This document shows, one piece after another, positions 41,920 through 54,500 of a stretch of 64,000 nt of DNA. A program made the position numbers and the translations under genes. How positions within the stretch are numbered: position 1 is the stretch's first letter; each line of letters opens with the position of its first letter. This stretch comes from Ligula intestinalis. Its lineage: Eukaryota > Platyhelminthes > Cestoda > Diphyllobothriidea > Diphyllobothriidae. A model generated the notes under the pieces. That model searched no databases. It was not told where the DNA came from and saw nothing but the letters and a program-made list of their open reading frames with translations. The DNA is taken from the NCBI GenBank assembly GCA_036362985.1, contig JAYGXS010000003.1, positions 49,630,490 to 49,694,489 on the forward strand, written 5' to 3'.

Positions 41920-42185
41920 ACTAATGCCTGACTGCCCCAATCCTGTCTGGCCAATCAACCCCAGGAGGCTGACTCACACAGGACCTCACTGTGACGACGG
42001 CCACGCTCGCACACACTTCGGACGCCGGGCCCTCTTGGATGCAGACGCAAACTCGTCCGACAGTGAATTTACTCCAACATCTTCGCCACTATCTCACCCC
42101 GCCTGCCTGCCGTCCTACTTCTTCACTTTCCACACGGAAACGGACCTGAAGATCGCAGCAGCAAGGGTATTACCCATTAACTTCA
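41920..42185 (+). repeat. Interspersed repeat family C/D, copy 5
   Basis: Contains tgcctgactgccccaatc, ctgtctggccaatcaacc, ggacctcactgtgacgac and cctgaagatcgcagcagcaa with attacccattaa. The best reference copy for the family. Confidence 0.65.
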
Positions 42186-42189
42186 GCCG

Positions 42190-43435
42190 CAGCGCAATGC
42201 GAACTATAAACAACCGCCTACACAACCAGTAGTTTCTTCTCCGAGAGTGTGCGCACAATAGCGCCAAGGGAAAAAATAATGTCACGTGTTCGATAATCCG
42301 CCGACTTTGTTGTGATCCAACAGATCAATACGACCAGCTGAGCAGAAGGCTTTTAAAATTTATTTAACGCTGGAGTACGATAAAACTGCACCAAGTTGTT
42401 TCACGTTCAACCCAACGCAAACGCCTTCCAACGGCCTGCCAGAGCTCTACAAAAGAAATGACATAATGAGAATCTAAATTGCGATATTGCTTACATCCCT
42501 ACATAACCAGATTTCGCTTAGGGGCAAGAGCAGGTCGGTTCTCCTTACTTTGTGAGGTCAAGACCATTGTTGGTCACAAAATGATCTATATAAAGAGCTT
42601 CTTCGTAGACGCAAACGACGATTTTTGGAACCTCGGTTACTTCGAAACAGAGTTCTGCCAGTGTATCTGCCGCCAACCGAGACGACATGGGTCAAGCCTA
42701 TAGCGGTTGTAGAGGCAAACCAGTCCTCAGCTAGCATTGCCGAACAAGACCATGGAGACGAGAATGACCATTTCTAGCTTATAAACCGTCATCAGCCAGT
42801 TATACCCTATCCCAAGTGGTGCTCCACCCGAGACCCTTTGATCAGCAGTCTAACGCTCTAACCATTGAGGCACGGGCTCGTTTTCTTGCCGGTTCAGATT
42901 GGGGGATATTGACACTCGTTGATGAACGTTCACCGATCGCAAACGGAACTCATTCGTCCGGCTCTGCCTCGGGTCTCATTTCTCGGGCCCTTGGTTAGTG
43001 CTCCCGGACGAGTCACCAGTCTGTAACGACCTACTTATGCGAGGAAGGAGAATCAACCAGTATGATAAGAAGTAAATTCACTTGACCTTTTGAATTCCTA
43101 CTGAAACCAAGATTGAGAAACATACGCGAGAAAGAGGTGGCCTATCCGCCTAGACTACTAGCCGCTGTGCTGTTGCTGTCAGAGCCCGAGAAATGAGGCC
43201 CAAGACAGAGCCGGACGAGTGAGTTCCCTTAACGGTCGGTGAAGGTTAATCAACAAGTTTAAATCCCTTAGTTGTGCCAGTGCAGAGGAAGTGGTCCACG
43301 GCAAATAAGGCTATGTGGAAAACGCTTTCTTATTAAAGTGGTTCTAAAGGTGACCAGGGACTGGACTTTTCTCCCAATGAATTGGAAATCGGAATCCCAA
43401 GTAGTATAATTATGTAGAGAAAGCACTTTGGGAAA
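42190..43435. other. Intergenic with SINE B copies
   Basis: Unassigned to 42740. A minus-strand SINE B (42745-42985) and a plus-strand SINE B tail (43140-43260) follow. Confidence 0.5.
42745..42985 (-). repeat. SINE family B, copy 7
   Basis: Minus strand: cctcaatggttagagcgtta, ggatagggtataactggctg and aagctagaaatggtcatt, with cgatcggtgaacgttcatca on the distal side. Confidence 0.65.
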
Positions 43436-43440
43436 CGATG

Positions 43441-43736
43441 GTTTATTGCGGACAGACAGGAAGATCAGCCTCCACACGCTTACGCGAACACCAACGATAG
43501 GTAAATGGGCGATATCACTCGTCCGAAGTCACCATGCACACATTAGAAACTAGACACAAATTTGCATGGGACGAAACCCGCATTGTTGGCTCTTGTCTAT
43601 ACAAGAAAGGTCGTGAATTTCTCGAAGCTATGCACTCGGACGCACAATGCATAAACAGGCACACCGAGTTAGAATCTTCTTACCGAAGCCTCAAGCAGAA
43701 GTGGACGAGACGCGAGCCAATCCAAAGGGAATGAAA
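43441..43736 (+). mobile_element. PLE GIY-YIG nuclease fragment, second lineage
   Basis: Frame 43441-43733 reads VYCGQTGRSASTRLREHQR, TAG at 43498-43500, then EVTMHTLETRHKFAWDETR, IVGSCLYKKGREFLEAMHSD and AQCINRHTELESSY. Y-GQTGRS is the YIG box. The HxLxTxHxFxW and REFLEA--S--CINRH-EL parts are as in PLE-type GIY-YIG domains. It differs clearly from the copy at 18.3 kb, so two PLE lineages are present. It is broken by one stop and lacks the RT. Confidence 0.78.
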
Positions 43737-44156
43737 AACACGGCAAACGCCACACCACAGCATTGTCGATTTTCCCACGGACTTTCGCTATTAGCTGTTA
43801 GCCGTTTTTGGCACATTCACTTTTCTCTACTGTAACGAGAGAAAGTTGCCTAGATTTTGTCTAAATCAACACTTATGCTAAAAACTGACCTAACGCTTGT
43901 TTTTCTGTTTCCGGTGACAATTCAATTCGAGTGAGTGTGCGTGAGAGAGAGGACAACTTCAAGGCTGGCCAGAGGAGTTTCAGCAAGCAGCATCCGGATC
44001 TGGATAGAAGAGAAGACAATATTAATTTAAGTTCTGTGAAAGACAATTTACCCAGATTTTCCTTTATTTTTATCCCTGATTAACTACTCGATAAACTTAA
44101 TAGACGATCTTCCCTATTCAACTGTTATCTTCTTGGTGTGGTTGTGGAAGGACAAC

Positions 44157-44480
44157 ATGACTTCAGGAGATGAAGGAGCCGCAAATGCTACCGACGTGGA
44201 AAAGCAGAATGAAGGAAAGAATGTTCCCATTGTAGAAGGAGAGACCGGCCAACAAGGTCCGAGTTCTAGAGACGGAGGCACTAGTACACTACGTCTGAAT
44301 ATGCAGTGGGGCTCCAGCTTCGAAAATGCACCTAATAAACTATCGTTTCCCAAAGTGCTTTTTCTATATAATCTTCCCCCAATTTTCACAGGCCGCTCGG
44401 CCACTTTTCAGTATCAGCAAGGAGACGTGGACGCTCCTCCTGCTCCTCTGTTTCTAGCTTCGAACGCCCTTCTTCATTAG
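44157..44480 (+). CDS. Orphan 107-residue ORF of unknown origin
   Basis: Starts at ATG 44157 (MTSGDEGAANATDVEKQNEG) and runs open to TGA/TAG-type stop at 44478-44480. It is acidic at the N-terminus and ends with PPAPLFLASNALLH. A polyA-like aataaa follows at about 44650. A block inside it (tatcgtttcccaaagtgctt) is repeated in inverted form near 43415-43445, which hints at repeat origin. No family recognised; it may be chance. Confidence 0.25.
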   Translation: MTSGDEGAANATDVEKQNEGKNVPIVEGETGQQGPSSRDGGTSTLRLNMQWGSSFENAPNKLSFPKVLFLYNLPPIFTGRSATFQYQQGDVDAPPAPLFLASNALLH

Positions 44481-45201
44481 TCCACGCTTGATCTGTCAGC
44501 CTGTCCAGTTGCCATCTCGGGCAGAAACAAAAATGGTATATTAGCTGTGTTCGTTCGGTCATGCCTACTACAGGCAAAATAACTATATTCCTGACGAACA
44601 TAACCTCTTGTCTGTCCACGGCATAGGCTGCCCTGTTAATCTTACTTCAATAAACTCTCATTTGGCACGAAGACCGGTCTCTTTGGGCGTTCTGTTCGTA
44701 GAAAGTGAAATCAATTCCCCGCACTATACACGATCCGTTCCAGGTCTACAATAGTCGGTCCTTAAAAACGGCTGAGCCAAACACCCGATCGTTGGAGCAC
44801 ACTGTATAATTAACTGAGCACAAGGGGCAGCATTTACCAGGTGGCCAAACCTGACGGTATGTAATCGATACTTTCGAGAATGGCATCCAAAATACGAGCT
44901 ATAAAACCCTAAGGGATGAATAGGGCCAAGACCACCCGCCGAAACCGTGAAACAGTTGTCTACGTCCACCTTTTATTTGCTTCAACCAGCTTCTTCGGTG
45001 TGTGATTGCCGGCAAAGTTTGCTTTATTCCACCAGGCAGTACTTCTCAGAGGTTAATAAATATTAAGTGGGTTCCCGACGCACAGTCTAAATGAGTTGGC
45101 CCATCAGGTTCCAGCCTCAGTGGAGTCTGTTTTTCGAAAAGACTGCTAATGGTCACAGTGATAGCATTAAAAAACGGACACACAATACAAAGAAATAAAC
45201 A

Positions 45202-45207
45202 TTTATT
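45202..45207 (-). terminator. Candidate polyadenylation signal of ETFB
   Basis: AATAAA on the minus strand, 143 bp past the ETFB stop codon. The only canonical hexamer I noted at a sensible distance. Confidence 0.5.
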
Positions 45208-45349
45208 CAAAAAATGATAGCTAGGGTACAGGACTTTGTCAGATGAAAACATTCCTTAGAATTTGTGCAGAGGTAGTAGTGATGTGATAGATAGAAAAAA
45301 AGCCTCCAGTAAAAGAGCCAAATGGTTTCTTGCGAATTAAATGCGCAAT

Positions 45350-45520
45350 TTAAGGGAGGAGACCTCTCTCTTTCAACTTTGAGACAAGGGTCGCGACCGA
45401 GTCCACTTTGATTCCAGCGGACCGAACAGGGGGGTCCTCCACCTTTAGGATCTTAAGGTGCTCTGACAGGGTAACTCCCAAATCTTCCAGGGTCTTGGTT
45501 ACAAAGGGTTTCTTCTTTGC
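45350..45520 (-). CDS. ETFB: ETFB exon 4
   Basis: Acceptor tttctag, 56 codons and TAA. Begins [16 protein letters not shown], continuing the Lys-rich recognition loop whose lysines are methylated in mammals, and has [14 protein letters not shown] typical of the C-terminal domain. Ends KERGLLP. Confidence 0.95.
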   Translation of the reverse strand, partial: AKKKPFVTKTLEDLGVTLSEHLKILKVEDPPVRSAGIKVDSVATLVSKLKERGLLP

Positions 45521-48500
45521 CTAGAAAAAGCAAACACCCGTCTTATGAATATAAGTCTACGACAAGAAAGCAGTGCATGGTCGACTTTGCCGACATTAAA
45601 TATCGGTATGAACAACTACACAAATGTTTGGCAATGAAGTCAAGAAGTAAACTTCGGCGAATGTGCGTTTTGGTTGTTCACCACCAAGCAAATACAATAA
45701 TATAACGGAGGATAGACTGAAAAAGTTCAAGTACCTAATCAATAGTAATTAAGGGGAGAGGGTGTGCAGGGATCAAGGGATTGGCTTCTAGTCATATCAA
45801 GGGGCCAGAGAGGTGGGAAGAGGAGATGGATTCGACAATACCTTCATGTCGTCGCGGTCTCGCGGCGAGGCGTGAGGACGCATGCTGAGTTGGTCAGCGG
45901 CCGCTTCATAAATGACTCGGGACGCTTGGTCGACGTCTACCCGGTGACCGCTTTCAACCAAATGGGCCAAAATTGTGCTAAATATGGCTTTTACCACGAC
46001 TTGGCTGAGCTAGACAGGATGGTCATCTCGCATCCGCTTCGATAGATGCCTAGTTGTTCAACTAATATAACCTGCCCCAGAGGAGCAAGTAAAAGTTTGA
46101 TTGCATACTTAAAATTTTGTCACTTTAGCTTTCCTTATATTGTTTTAATTGCTTGATTATGAATAATCGCGGACGTGTGTTCGCCTAACTCGATGTATAC
46201 GGAAATGCATATCAAAACCGAGGAAATTATGGTTTAGGTCTAAGGCCTAATGCTCTTACGATAATAACAGTGGTGACGATACTACGAATATCCCTATGGT
46301 AGATTGATGTCTTCATAGTGCCGGTAAGGATGACACGTATGGCGTCTAGATAGGACACGAAAACAGGAACTGCCCGCAATACATGGCGCTTTACACCCAA
46401 TTCCGCTAAAAATGGCTTAACAATCAAGGTGATTTGGAGGATAAGGCTTAAGGCTGGGAATAAGGGTCAAGATTACGATAAGGGTTAAGGTGTAGGTTCA
46501 TATTAACTGCAGGGCTAGGGTTAAGATTAAGGCTGGAGTTTAGTTTTGTGTTATAGTGAAGACAGGGGAATATTTACCCTTCACGAAATTTATCGCAAGG
46601 TCACCTATTTTAATTGGGCGGCCGTACAGGTTTTCCTTACAGAAGCACGACTTCAGTGAAGAACGGAGAAAAATATGTCTGACTGCCGTTTTAGGCAGAT
46701 AGTACTGCCGACAAAGACTAGGGAGACTGCAATTGTTATTTCTGACTTATTAACCGTCGTCAGCCAATCATACCTAGACTCAAGTGATACACCACCTGAG
46801 CCCGGAACTCGCGACCGTTCGTCAACGGGTGTCAATAACCTCCGGTCTTAACCGGCGAGAAAACGATCTCGTAGCTCAATCTTTAGAGCCTTAGACTCTG
46901 AGCAAAAGGTCACCAGTTCGAGGCTTGGGTGGTACACCGCTTGAGTCTGGGCACGCCTGGCTGACAACGACTAATAAGCCAGAAATAGCCATTCCAGTCT
47001 CCCTTGTCACTGCCAGCAAAACTACTCGCTGCTACAGCTGCGACCAGAGCCCGAGAAATGAAGCCCAAGGCAAAAGCTTAACGGGACAAGTGAGTACCGT
47101 TAACGGTCGGTGAACATTCGTCAATAGGTGACTGTCGTCAGTTCACATGCAGCGCAACGTACAGCGTTGGGATAAACGTCTAGGCAATCGGTAGAAGAAA
47201 GATAGCCGTCGTCACGAGTAGCCAAAGGAGGAGAGGAGTGAATATCAGTAGTTTTGAGAGAGGCTGCTGCATGGCAAAATAGCCAGACACTAAGAAGAAG
47301 AAGAAGAAGAAGAAGAACCAATACAATCCTAAAAGGGCGAACGAATTGCCCTAAACCAAGCTGATCGTATGATGATAGGTTTGCGAGGCTCGCAGCTCAA
47401 TGGTAGAGCGTTGGCTGCGCAAAAGCCTCCCTGCTGTGTGTTCGATTCCCATCGAGGCCACGAGTTTTTCCACAATCGGGTCAAATAAATTGAGCAAAGC
47501 TACCAAACTTCCCTAAAAATTAGAGTTACAGTTTACTTTTATGTTATAGCCAAGTCAGAAATATTTACCTTTTGTGAAATGTATCGCAGGGTCACCTATT
47601 TTAAGTGGACGGTGCGTTCCTATTCCCATGTTCTGTTTAGACGACTATTCATGTCATCCTTACCCAACAAAAAATGTGTGTAAATGTCAATTTTCCAGGC
47701 AAGCCTAGGTTTCAAAACCTAAAGACGGCGATCGGAGGATGAGAGTACCCGAAAAGGTATAAATTATGGATTGCGCCTTCTTATTTTGAATGGTCCAAGG
47801 TAGGATAATACGGAGACTACTTCTCTAAGTCAGACAGACTTTACCTGAGTAAACTCAGTAGTCGCTCTCTACCTAAAAGCTGTGCTTAAATCTTACCTTC
47901 ATTATATTCGGCAACGTGGAGTATCGTGGTTCGTTGAGGCGCAGATCTGTTGTAACAACCGCTGGTAGTTTCAGTTGCAATACCTCAGAGCCGGCATCTA
48001 TTTCTCGAGTGACCTGAATGTGCTCATTGTCCAGCACCTCGAGCTAGGCAAAGGAGACGAAAAACACAGGTCCCATTGAATTGAAAAAAAGAATCACGAA
48101 CGTTAAGGCCTTGCTCATTACGAACCAGTCATGTCTTAATTTGTTAAAATTTTCTCTGCTGATAGAAGCCACCAGACGAATTCCAGGAAGCAGTTCTGAA
48201 GATAAGAAACTCGTGTGCTCGTTTGTGCAGTTGCGGACAAAGCGAATACGTCGAACAAACTGAAGGATTAATCAGGGTAAGAATAACCGAGTACACCACA
48301 ACAGAGAGGATGAAAGACGCTAGTTCTTAGGCTGCAGCTCACTCAACGGGATCCTGCCATATTTTCAAGCTTAACGAGGCCGAAATCCTCGCAAGAGAAC
48401 AAGCGCATGAACTGCTTCAGTCAGGGTTTTCGGACATGCAGTACATTACCAAGCGCAGTGACGTGTCCTCTCCATATTCTGTACTGAGACTTTGCCTGAT

Positions 48501-51500
48501 TAGGGGAATCAGTCAAGTGGGGAGGGCACGGACCACCGATAGCGGTCACTCCTATAATTGGGAACCACAGTAGATGCTTCTTCGACTGCGTTCCCACCCG
48601 CCCTCCCGGCGGCCAAGTTCTGCTACACCCATCTCCCTACGTTGGATCAACCCCCCCTCAGTCCAACCCGTATTTCTGATGACGGAGCAGCCCCTCCCGG
48701 CCACGCTGCTCCGACTCCTCCTCCTTGCCGCCGGTATTGAGGCCAACCCTGGACCTCTCTGGTACTGCTCGTTCTGCCGAGTCCGCCTGGGCTGCCGCGA
48801 CTGGTTTGTACGTTGCAGCTCCTGCAATGGTTAGTGACATCTCCGCTGCAGTGGCCTCGCCAAAGCTGCCGATTGGTCACCCGCCTTCGCGTGTCCCAGC
48901 TGTTCCGTGCCCCCTCCGGTCTCCACGCCTCCAGCCCACCCGGTCCTGAACCCAAAGCCTCTGGTCCCCGAAATTGCCTCACCCCTGGTCTAAAGATCCT
49001 CCAGCTCAACGCCAACGGCCTACTTATCAAGCTTGACCAGCTCCTGGCCTTCATGCATTCGCACAGCATAGCTGTGGTGGCTATCCAAGAGACAAAGTGG
49101 TCTAACTCCACTAAGGTCCCGTCTTGTGCCGACTACACGATCATCTGTCGCGACCGCGGCCGCAACAAAGGTGGAGGTTTGGCCTTCCTGGTGGACAAAT
49201 CCATTGCCCATCACCAGCTACCTCTGCTTGGTGCCGATCCCACGGAAATACTAGCGATTTTCCTTAACATTGGCCCGATGCCGCTAACCGTCATGAACGT
49301 GTACATCCCTCCAACGTCCATTTGTCCTCCAGGTTTCACCGCCTCTATCGTTCCCTACTTACCTTTTGGTGACCGTTTGATAATAGGTGACTTCAACACC
49401 TATCACGACCTGTGGTGCTCCAATTTGGTGGCCGATTCCCGGGGAGAAGTCCTGGCGGATGACCTAGAGCAAGCTCCCTTCGCAGTCCTCAACGAGGACA
49501 GCCCAACGTGGCTCCCACCCAACGGTGCCCCCAGCTCTCCCGATGTCTCCCTTACCAGTCTCAGTCTGGTAGCCTCCACCACCTGGAGCACGGAAATCAG
49601 CCTAGGGAGCGATCACCTCCCTATAGTGCTCGAATTGGCCACCTCTGCCGACCGTATCAAGGCTCCAACAGGCATTATATCAACTTCAAGAGAGCTGACT
49701 GGGCAGCGTTCACCGCGGAGTGCGAAGCAGGAACCGATCAGCTACCGCCGCCCACCTGTGTCCACAAGGCGGAGCGGGCCATTCGTCACCTGCTTCTGGC
49801 AGCAGCAGGCCACCATATACCGAACGGTCATATCCCCATACTCCGCCCAAACTACCCAAGCAAAGCCTCCCGATTGGAACGAGAGCCGAGCGCGAAACGC
49901 AACTGACCCGCGTGTTGGCGAACTCAACGGCTTGATAACCAAGACCGTCAATGACGACAAACGGGAACGTTGGCGTGAAAAAGTTGCAGATTGTAATTTC
50001 CGCGGCAACGCAGCTGCCACCTAGAAACTTCTACGCAATTTGACCAAGCCCCGGGCTGACACACCCAACCAGTCTATTAGCTTCGGGGACGGCAAGTTCA
50101 TCTCCAACAACGGCACGATCGCCGCGAAGATGAACAAGCTGTTCTCACCCCGCTCGGCTCCCAGTCCCAAAAGCCAGCGCCCCCTCCTTCGCCTCCTCCA
50201 TAAGGCCCCGCCTCCGGACATTTCCTACTCGGCCGATGCTATCCTCACCGCCGTCAGGAAAACGAAAGTCTCGAAAGCCTTAGGACCGGATGGCCTGGCT
50301 CCTATTATTTGCGCCATATCGGCCCCAAGGTGGCTGCCTACCTGGCAGCTATTTTCAATCTTTCGCTGGCCAGTTCAATCGTCCCCGATTGCTGGCGCCA
50401 GTCCACCATCATTCCCCTGGTCAAAGCTGGCAAGGACCCTAGTCAAGCGACGTCCCATAGCCCAATCGCCCTCCCCAGTCCACTGGCGAAAATTTTGGAA
50501 CGACTTCTTTTTCCAATTCTGAAGTCTGCAGCGGATCTGTCCAACCACCAACCTGGTTTCAGGTCGGGTCGTGGCACAAAAGCTCAGCGACGCCATCCTC
50601 GAGGGCTTCAATCAACATAAGCCCACTTCGCGGACCGTGGCTGTCTCAATTGACCTGTCGCGAGCCTTTGACTGCGTCCGCCACGATCAGCTCCTGCAGG
50701 ACTTGGTCTCCCTGAACGTCCCGACTGGCCTGGTCCGATGGTTGGCGGCTTACATCCGTGGCCGCAACGATAATGTCCTTTTCCGCGGCACTCTCTCCAA
50801 GCCCCGTAAGCAGACCTGCAGTGTTCCTCAAGGCTCTATGCTCAGCCCGACGCTGTTCAACATTTACATGCGGGAACTCCCACTCCCTCCCGCACCCGCC
50901 AAAGTGGTAACATACGCGGAGGATGTCCCCATCTTCTGCCAGCACCATAACATTGATCAGGCTGCACAGGTCCTCTCGGAATTCATGCCTAACATTATGG
51001 ACTACCTCACTCAGCGCGGGATGTCGATCTCGGTTGCCAAGTCGCCCGTCACTGTTTTCACGCTGGATCCGAAGGAGTTCAATCGCCACCCGGATATCAT
51101 TGTCAACAGTGAAGCTTTATCGCTGGTCCGAAAGCCCAAGCTCCTCGGCATCCGTTTAGATCCGCTCTTCACGTTCGCAGACCATGCGAGGGATGTCGCA
51201 AGCAAAGTGAGCAGGTGCACCAAAGTCCTCAAGGCTCTCGCGGGCACTTCCTGGGGCTGCACGAAAGAGTTGCTGACGACCACATTCAATGCAATTGCCA
51301 AGCCGCATCTCACCTATGGGGCATCAATCTGGTCTCCCAAAATCAGCTCCTCCAGCCTCCGCCACCTTCAGTCAGCACAGAATGGTGCCCTCCGCACGAT
51401 CACGGGCTGCTATAAAATGTCGCCCATCGATCACCTTCATGCGAAGGTTTCTGTCCTGCCGGTCGCCACACACAACAAACTCATCGGCCAGCAGTTCTGG

Positions 51501-54500
51501 TGGACCTGTTCACAACCTAGCCATCCGAACCACAATCATTGCAACGCTCCCGAGCCTAGCCGTAACATTCGGACGTTCATCCGAGGTCTCCACAAGGCAG
51601 CTGTCGCCTCGTCTCTCTCAGACCTACCCGTTGATGGCTCCGCCATCAGGACAGGCTACCAGCACCTTCACCAGAGAGCAGTTGTGGACGCAAAATCCAG
51701 CTGCCAGCCTCCCGGTCCTCCTGGGTGGCTATCCACCTCCGATTGCCACCTCGGAACGTTATCTCTCATGGGTGACTCGTTGTACCCTGGCACAGCTTCG
51801 CAGCGGCCACTGCATGCTCCTTCGCCAGTACCAACACCGGCTGGACCCTTCTATACCCGACTGCGGAGTCTCGCCGCATGAATGCCGTCACCTCTTCGTC
51901 TGCAGTTCCCGGCCAGGCACCCAACTCACCCCCGAGGACCTTTGGCTCAAGCCGGCCGAGGTCGTGGCTATTCTCCGCCTCCCAACTGCACCCAGTTTGG
52001 ATTCCGGCGGGAACCCCTGATCCAACATGGGCTACCAATCAACCAACCAACTCCTATAATTTACAGTTTGAACACATGATACAGACTACCTACATACGGT
52101 TCCGGGCTACATAGCGCACGTTAGTAAATCAGGTTAGACGATAAGGCCTCATCAAAGCAGGTGATATGACACTGGCCACGCCTCTTTCCTAAATGGGATC
52201 TCTCATAGTGGAAACGGCCTAGAGCCCACGTTGGTGTATCAAACGTTCATAAGTCAAAGGACAACACTGAAAGAATTATGTGCAATGGAAAGCAAGGGAG
52301 ACTTTAAGGTGGTTCTGGGGCAAAAAGACTGGTAATATTCTGCCGAATTAAATGTCAGAATTCCTACAAGTTCACTTCCTACTATTTTTTCATAGACTTA
52401 AGCGTTAGTGTAAGAGGGTGCTTATACGTGCTCAAATTAAATAGTGGGCGTGGCATAGACAGGAGTTTCGGTGAGGCCGTATCTTGTGGCCTGCCTAGAA
52501 GAGAGATATAAATGATGGTTGCCGCGGACACTACAACAAACTGCCAAATCTATATAGAAAGGTAAAGAAACTCAGACCATTAATTGCCACTGATCGGGGC
52601 GCGAAGCAAGTTAACTTGACGCATAAGACACTAAACTCTGATTTTTAGTTCACTTTAAGTTCCCCAAAATAACCCTAAGTGCATTCATGCGCCTTCAAAG
52701 TCCTGCGTCGTTACCTAAACAAAGACAAGGTCAAGTCAAACTTAAAAATTATAAGCGAAGACGTCCCCGCGACGAACTCACCGGAATATGAAGTAGGTGT
52801 ACTGGTACCCTCCATCGTGGTGACGAAGTATAACACCAGCGGCCGTCAAACTACGCAAACATCCATACGAGGGTCAAGACAGTGAACGAGATAAAAAATC
52901 GATCAGCTTAGGGCCGACAGGTTCAACCAGACATCTAAGTTGCGGATTGATAGTGAAAGTCAACGCTCTGAGTCGGCCAAGCTCTCCGAAACGCCAGCAA
53001 GAAACAAACCTGTTCCGGTGAGCAGTATTATGCTCTCAGATTTCCATCCCGCAACTCTCACTTTTGCGAACATGATCATTGACCTGTGATTTGTAGTCGA
53101 ATTTAAGCTCCCCCAAAATCCTCTCTAAGTGCATCCGTAGACTAGCATCGTATCACATCTGACTGAAATAGGTCATGTTTTGGAAAAGTTTTGCTTTTTA
53201 ATAATAAGAATAACGGAGGGGACATAGTACGAGAATTACATTCTTTAAACGGTTATTATACGCACTGAATAAAACCTGGTAGGCTTATGGTCAAGGTTAC
53301 AAGAAGTCGTAACAAGAATGCTCGCCTTTAAAACACGAACGGTTTAGTTCACAAAACAGCACAGTTCATACTGCACGTTTAAAAATTAGATTTCACCTAT
53401 TATTCTGAGACAAGCCGGAAGGTGTGTCCCAAAAAACGGCAAGTGAGTAGTTGGTGAAAAGAACTGGTACTTAATTCTTAAGACACACGGCCGGACTGCA
53501 AAGGATTGGTTGTGGATACTCATCCGAGGCATTTTGGCAGCCAGGCTTAACTCATAGGAAATAAACTGACTACTAATGAAAGCAACTGAAGAGCCCTCTC
53601 GAAATTTATGGATCCATTAAATTTTGCTGTTTATACAGTCTTCAAATTTTCACCAGGGAAAAGAAGCTTTACAGATCTTAAAGACTCCAGATTTAAAAAT
53701 TAGATTACCAAACTACTTTTCAGGGTGCTTAAACTATCGTCCTTTCCGACAGAACAATTATTTGGCGATCCAGATTCTTGCACGACAGTTTCCGGCATCC
53801 CCCAGCCCTCCCCTTTCGGGATCTCCAATCATCCCACAGACGACATGGGCTGTAAAAACGCTCAACTTTCTAATGAACTCTTGTCTGCTGCAATCAGGGA
53901 CCCAGTGAGTCTACCACGTCACCATGTGCATGCGCGGGTGGCTTGCATAGATTAACGCCACACTTTGAGGCTTAATAGTGACCTTTGACCCTGACCTGGT
54001 CCACACGAACGCTGGTTGGACGATTAATTACTGGATCATGGCGCCGAACCCAAGCGATTAGCGGCCTTTTGGTCACGAAAAGATTGCATGAGGCGTCAAT
54101 ACAACCAAAGATGCTTCAAACTAGCGACTTGAAATGCACCCTGACAGGTATTTTAATGATTTCGTAGAGTTTCACCATTGGCCTTTCGACTCTGGAGACG
54201 ATAGTGACATCCCGCCGCCGTCCGGCGGAATAAGTAGGATAAATAAGGCTGTCGTGTTGGGAGAAGGGTAGGGGGACTACGGGCATGACTCAGAGGTGTG
54301 AACGGTGTTGTGACGACCGACGGATGCGCGCTTAGGGGTCGAAGTTGAGGTCAACGCCGTTCAAACTAAAAATAATGAACGTAACTTCACCGGTGGTTTA
54401 ATAATATGGCTGATCGTTTTCAACTATGAGAAGTACGGAATCCTGCTGGCGGGCAACTTTTTAATGCTTAGCATGATGATTCTCGAGAAGCTAACTTATG

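Larger units (their letters stand above)
45521..47896. other. ETFB intron 3 with PLE, telomere-like and SINE insertions
   Basis: Contains a minus-strand PLE nuclease fragment (45850-46050), a TTAGGG-like tract (46435-46545), a head-to-head SINE B pair (46680-47130), an (AAG)n run (47296-47318) and a SINE A head (47384-47520). Confidence 0.65.
48570..52020 (+). mobile_element. Jockey/CR1-superfamily LINE with 2A-like motif, broken
   Basis: Inserted antisense in ETFB intron 2. In order: a Leu-rich stretch with GIEANPGP (48733-48756), a PHD-like Cys/His finger, an APE endonuclease, a reverse transcriptase and a C-terminal Cys/His segment ([12 protein letters not shown]). At least four frame changes and several stops break it. 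It is GC-rich and C-biased on its coding strand, unlike the surrounding AT-rich intron. It ends near 52020. Confidence 0.87.

Noticed and set aside
47384..47465. Functional tRNA gene
   Set aside because: Boxes are good, but the same tail follows each copy as in SINEs and the acceptor stem is imperfect.
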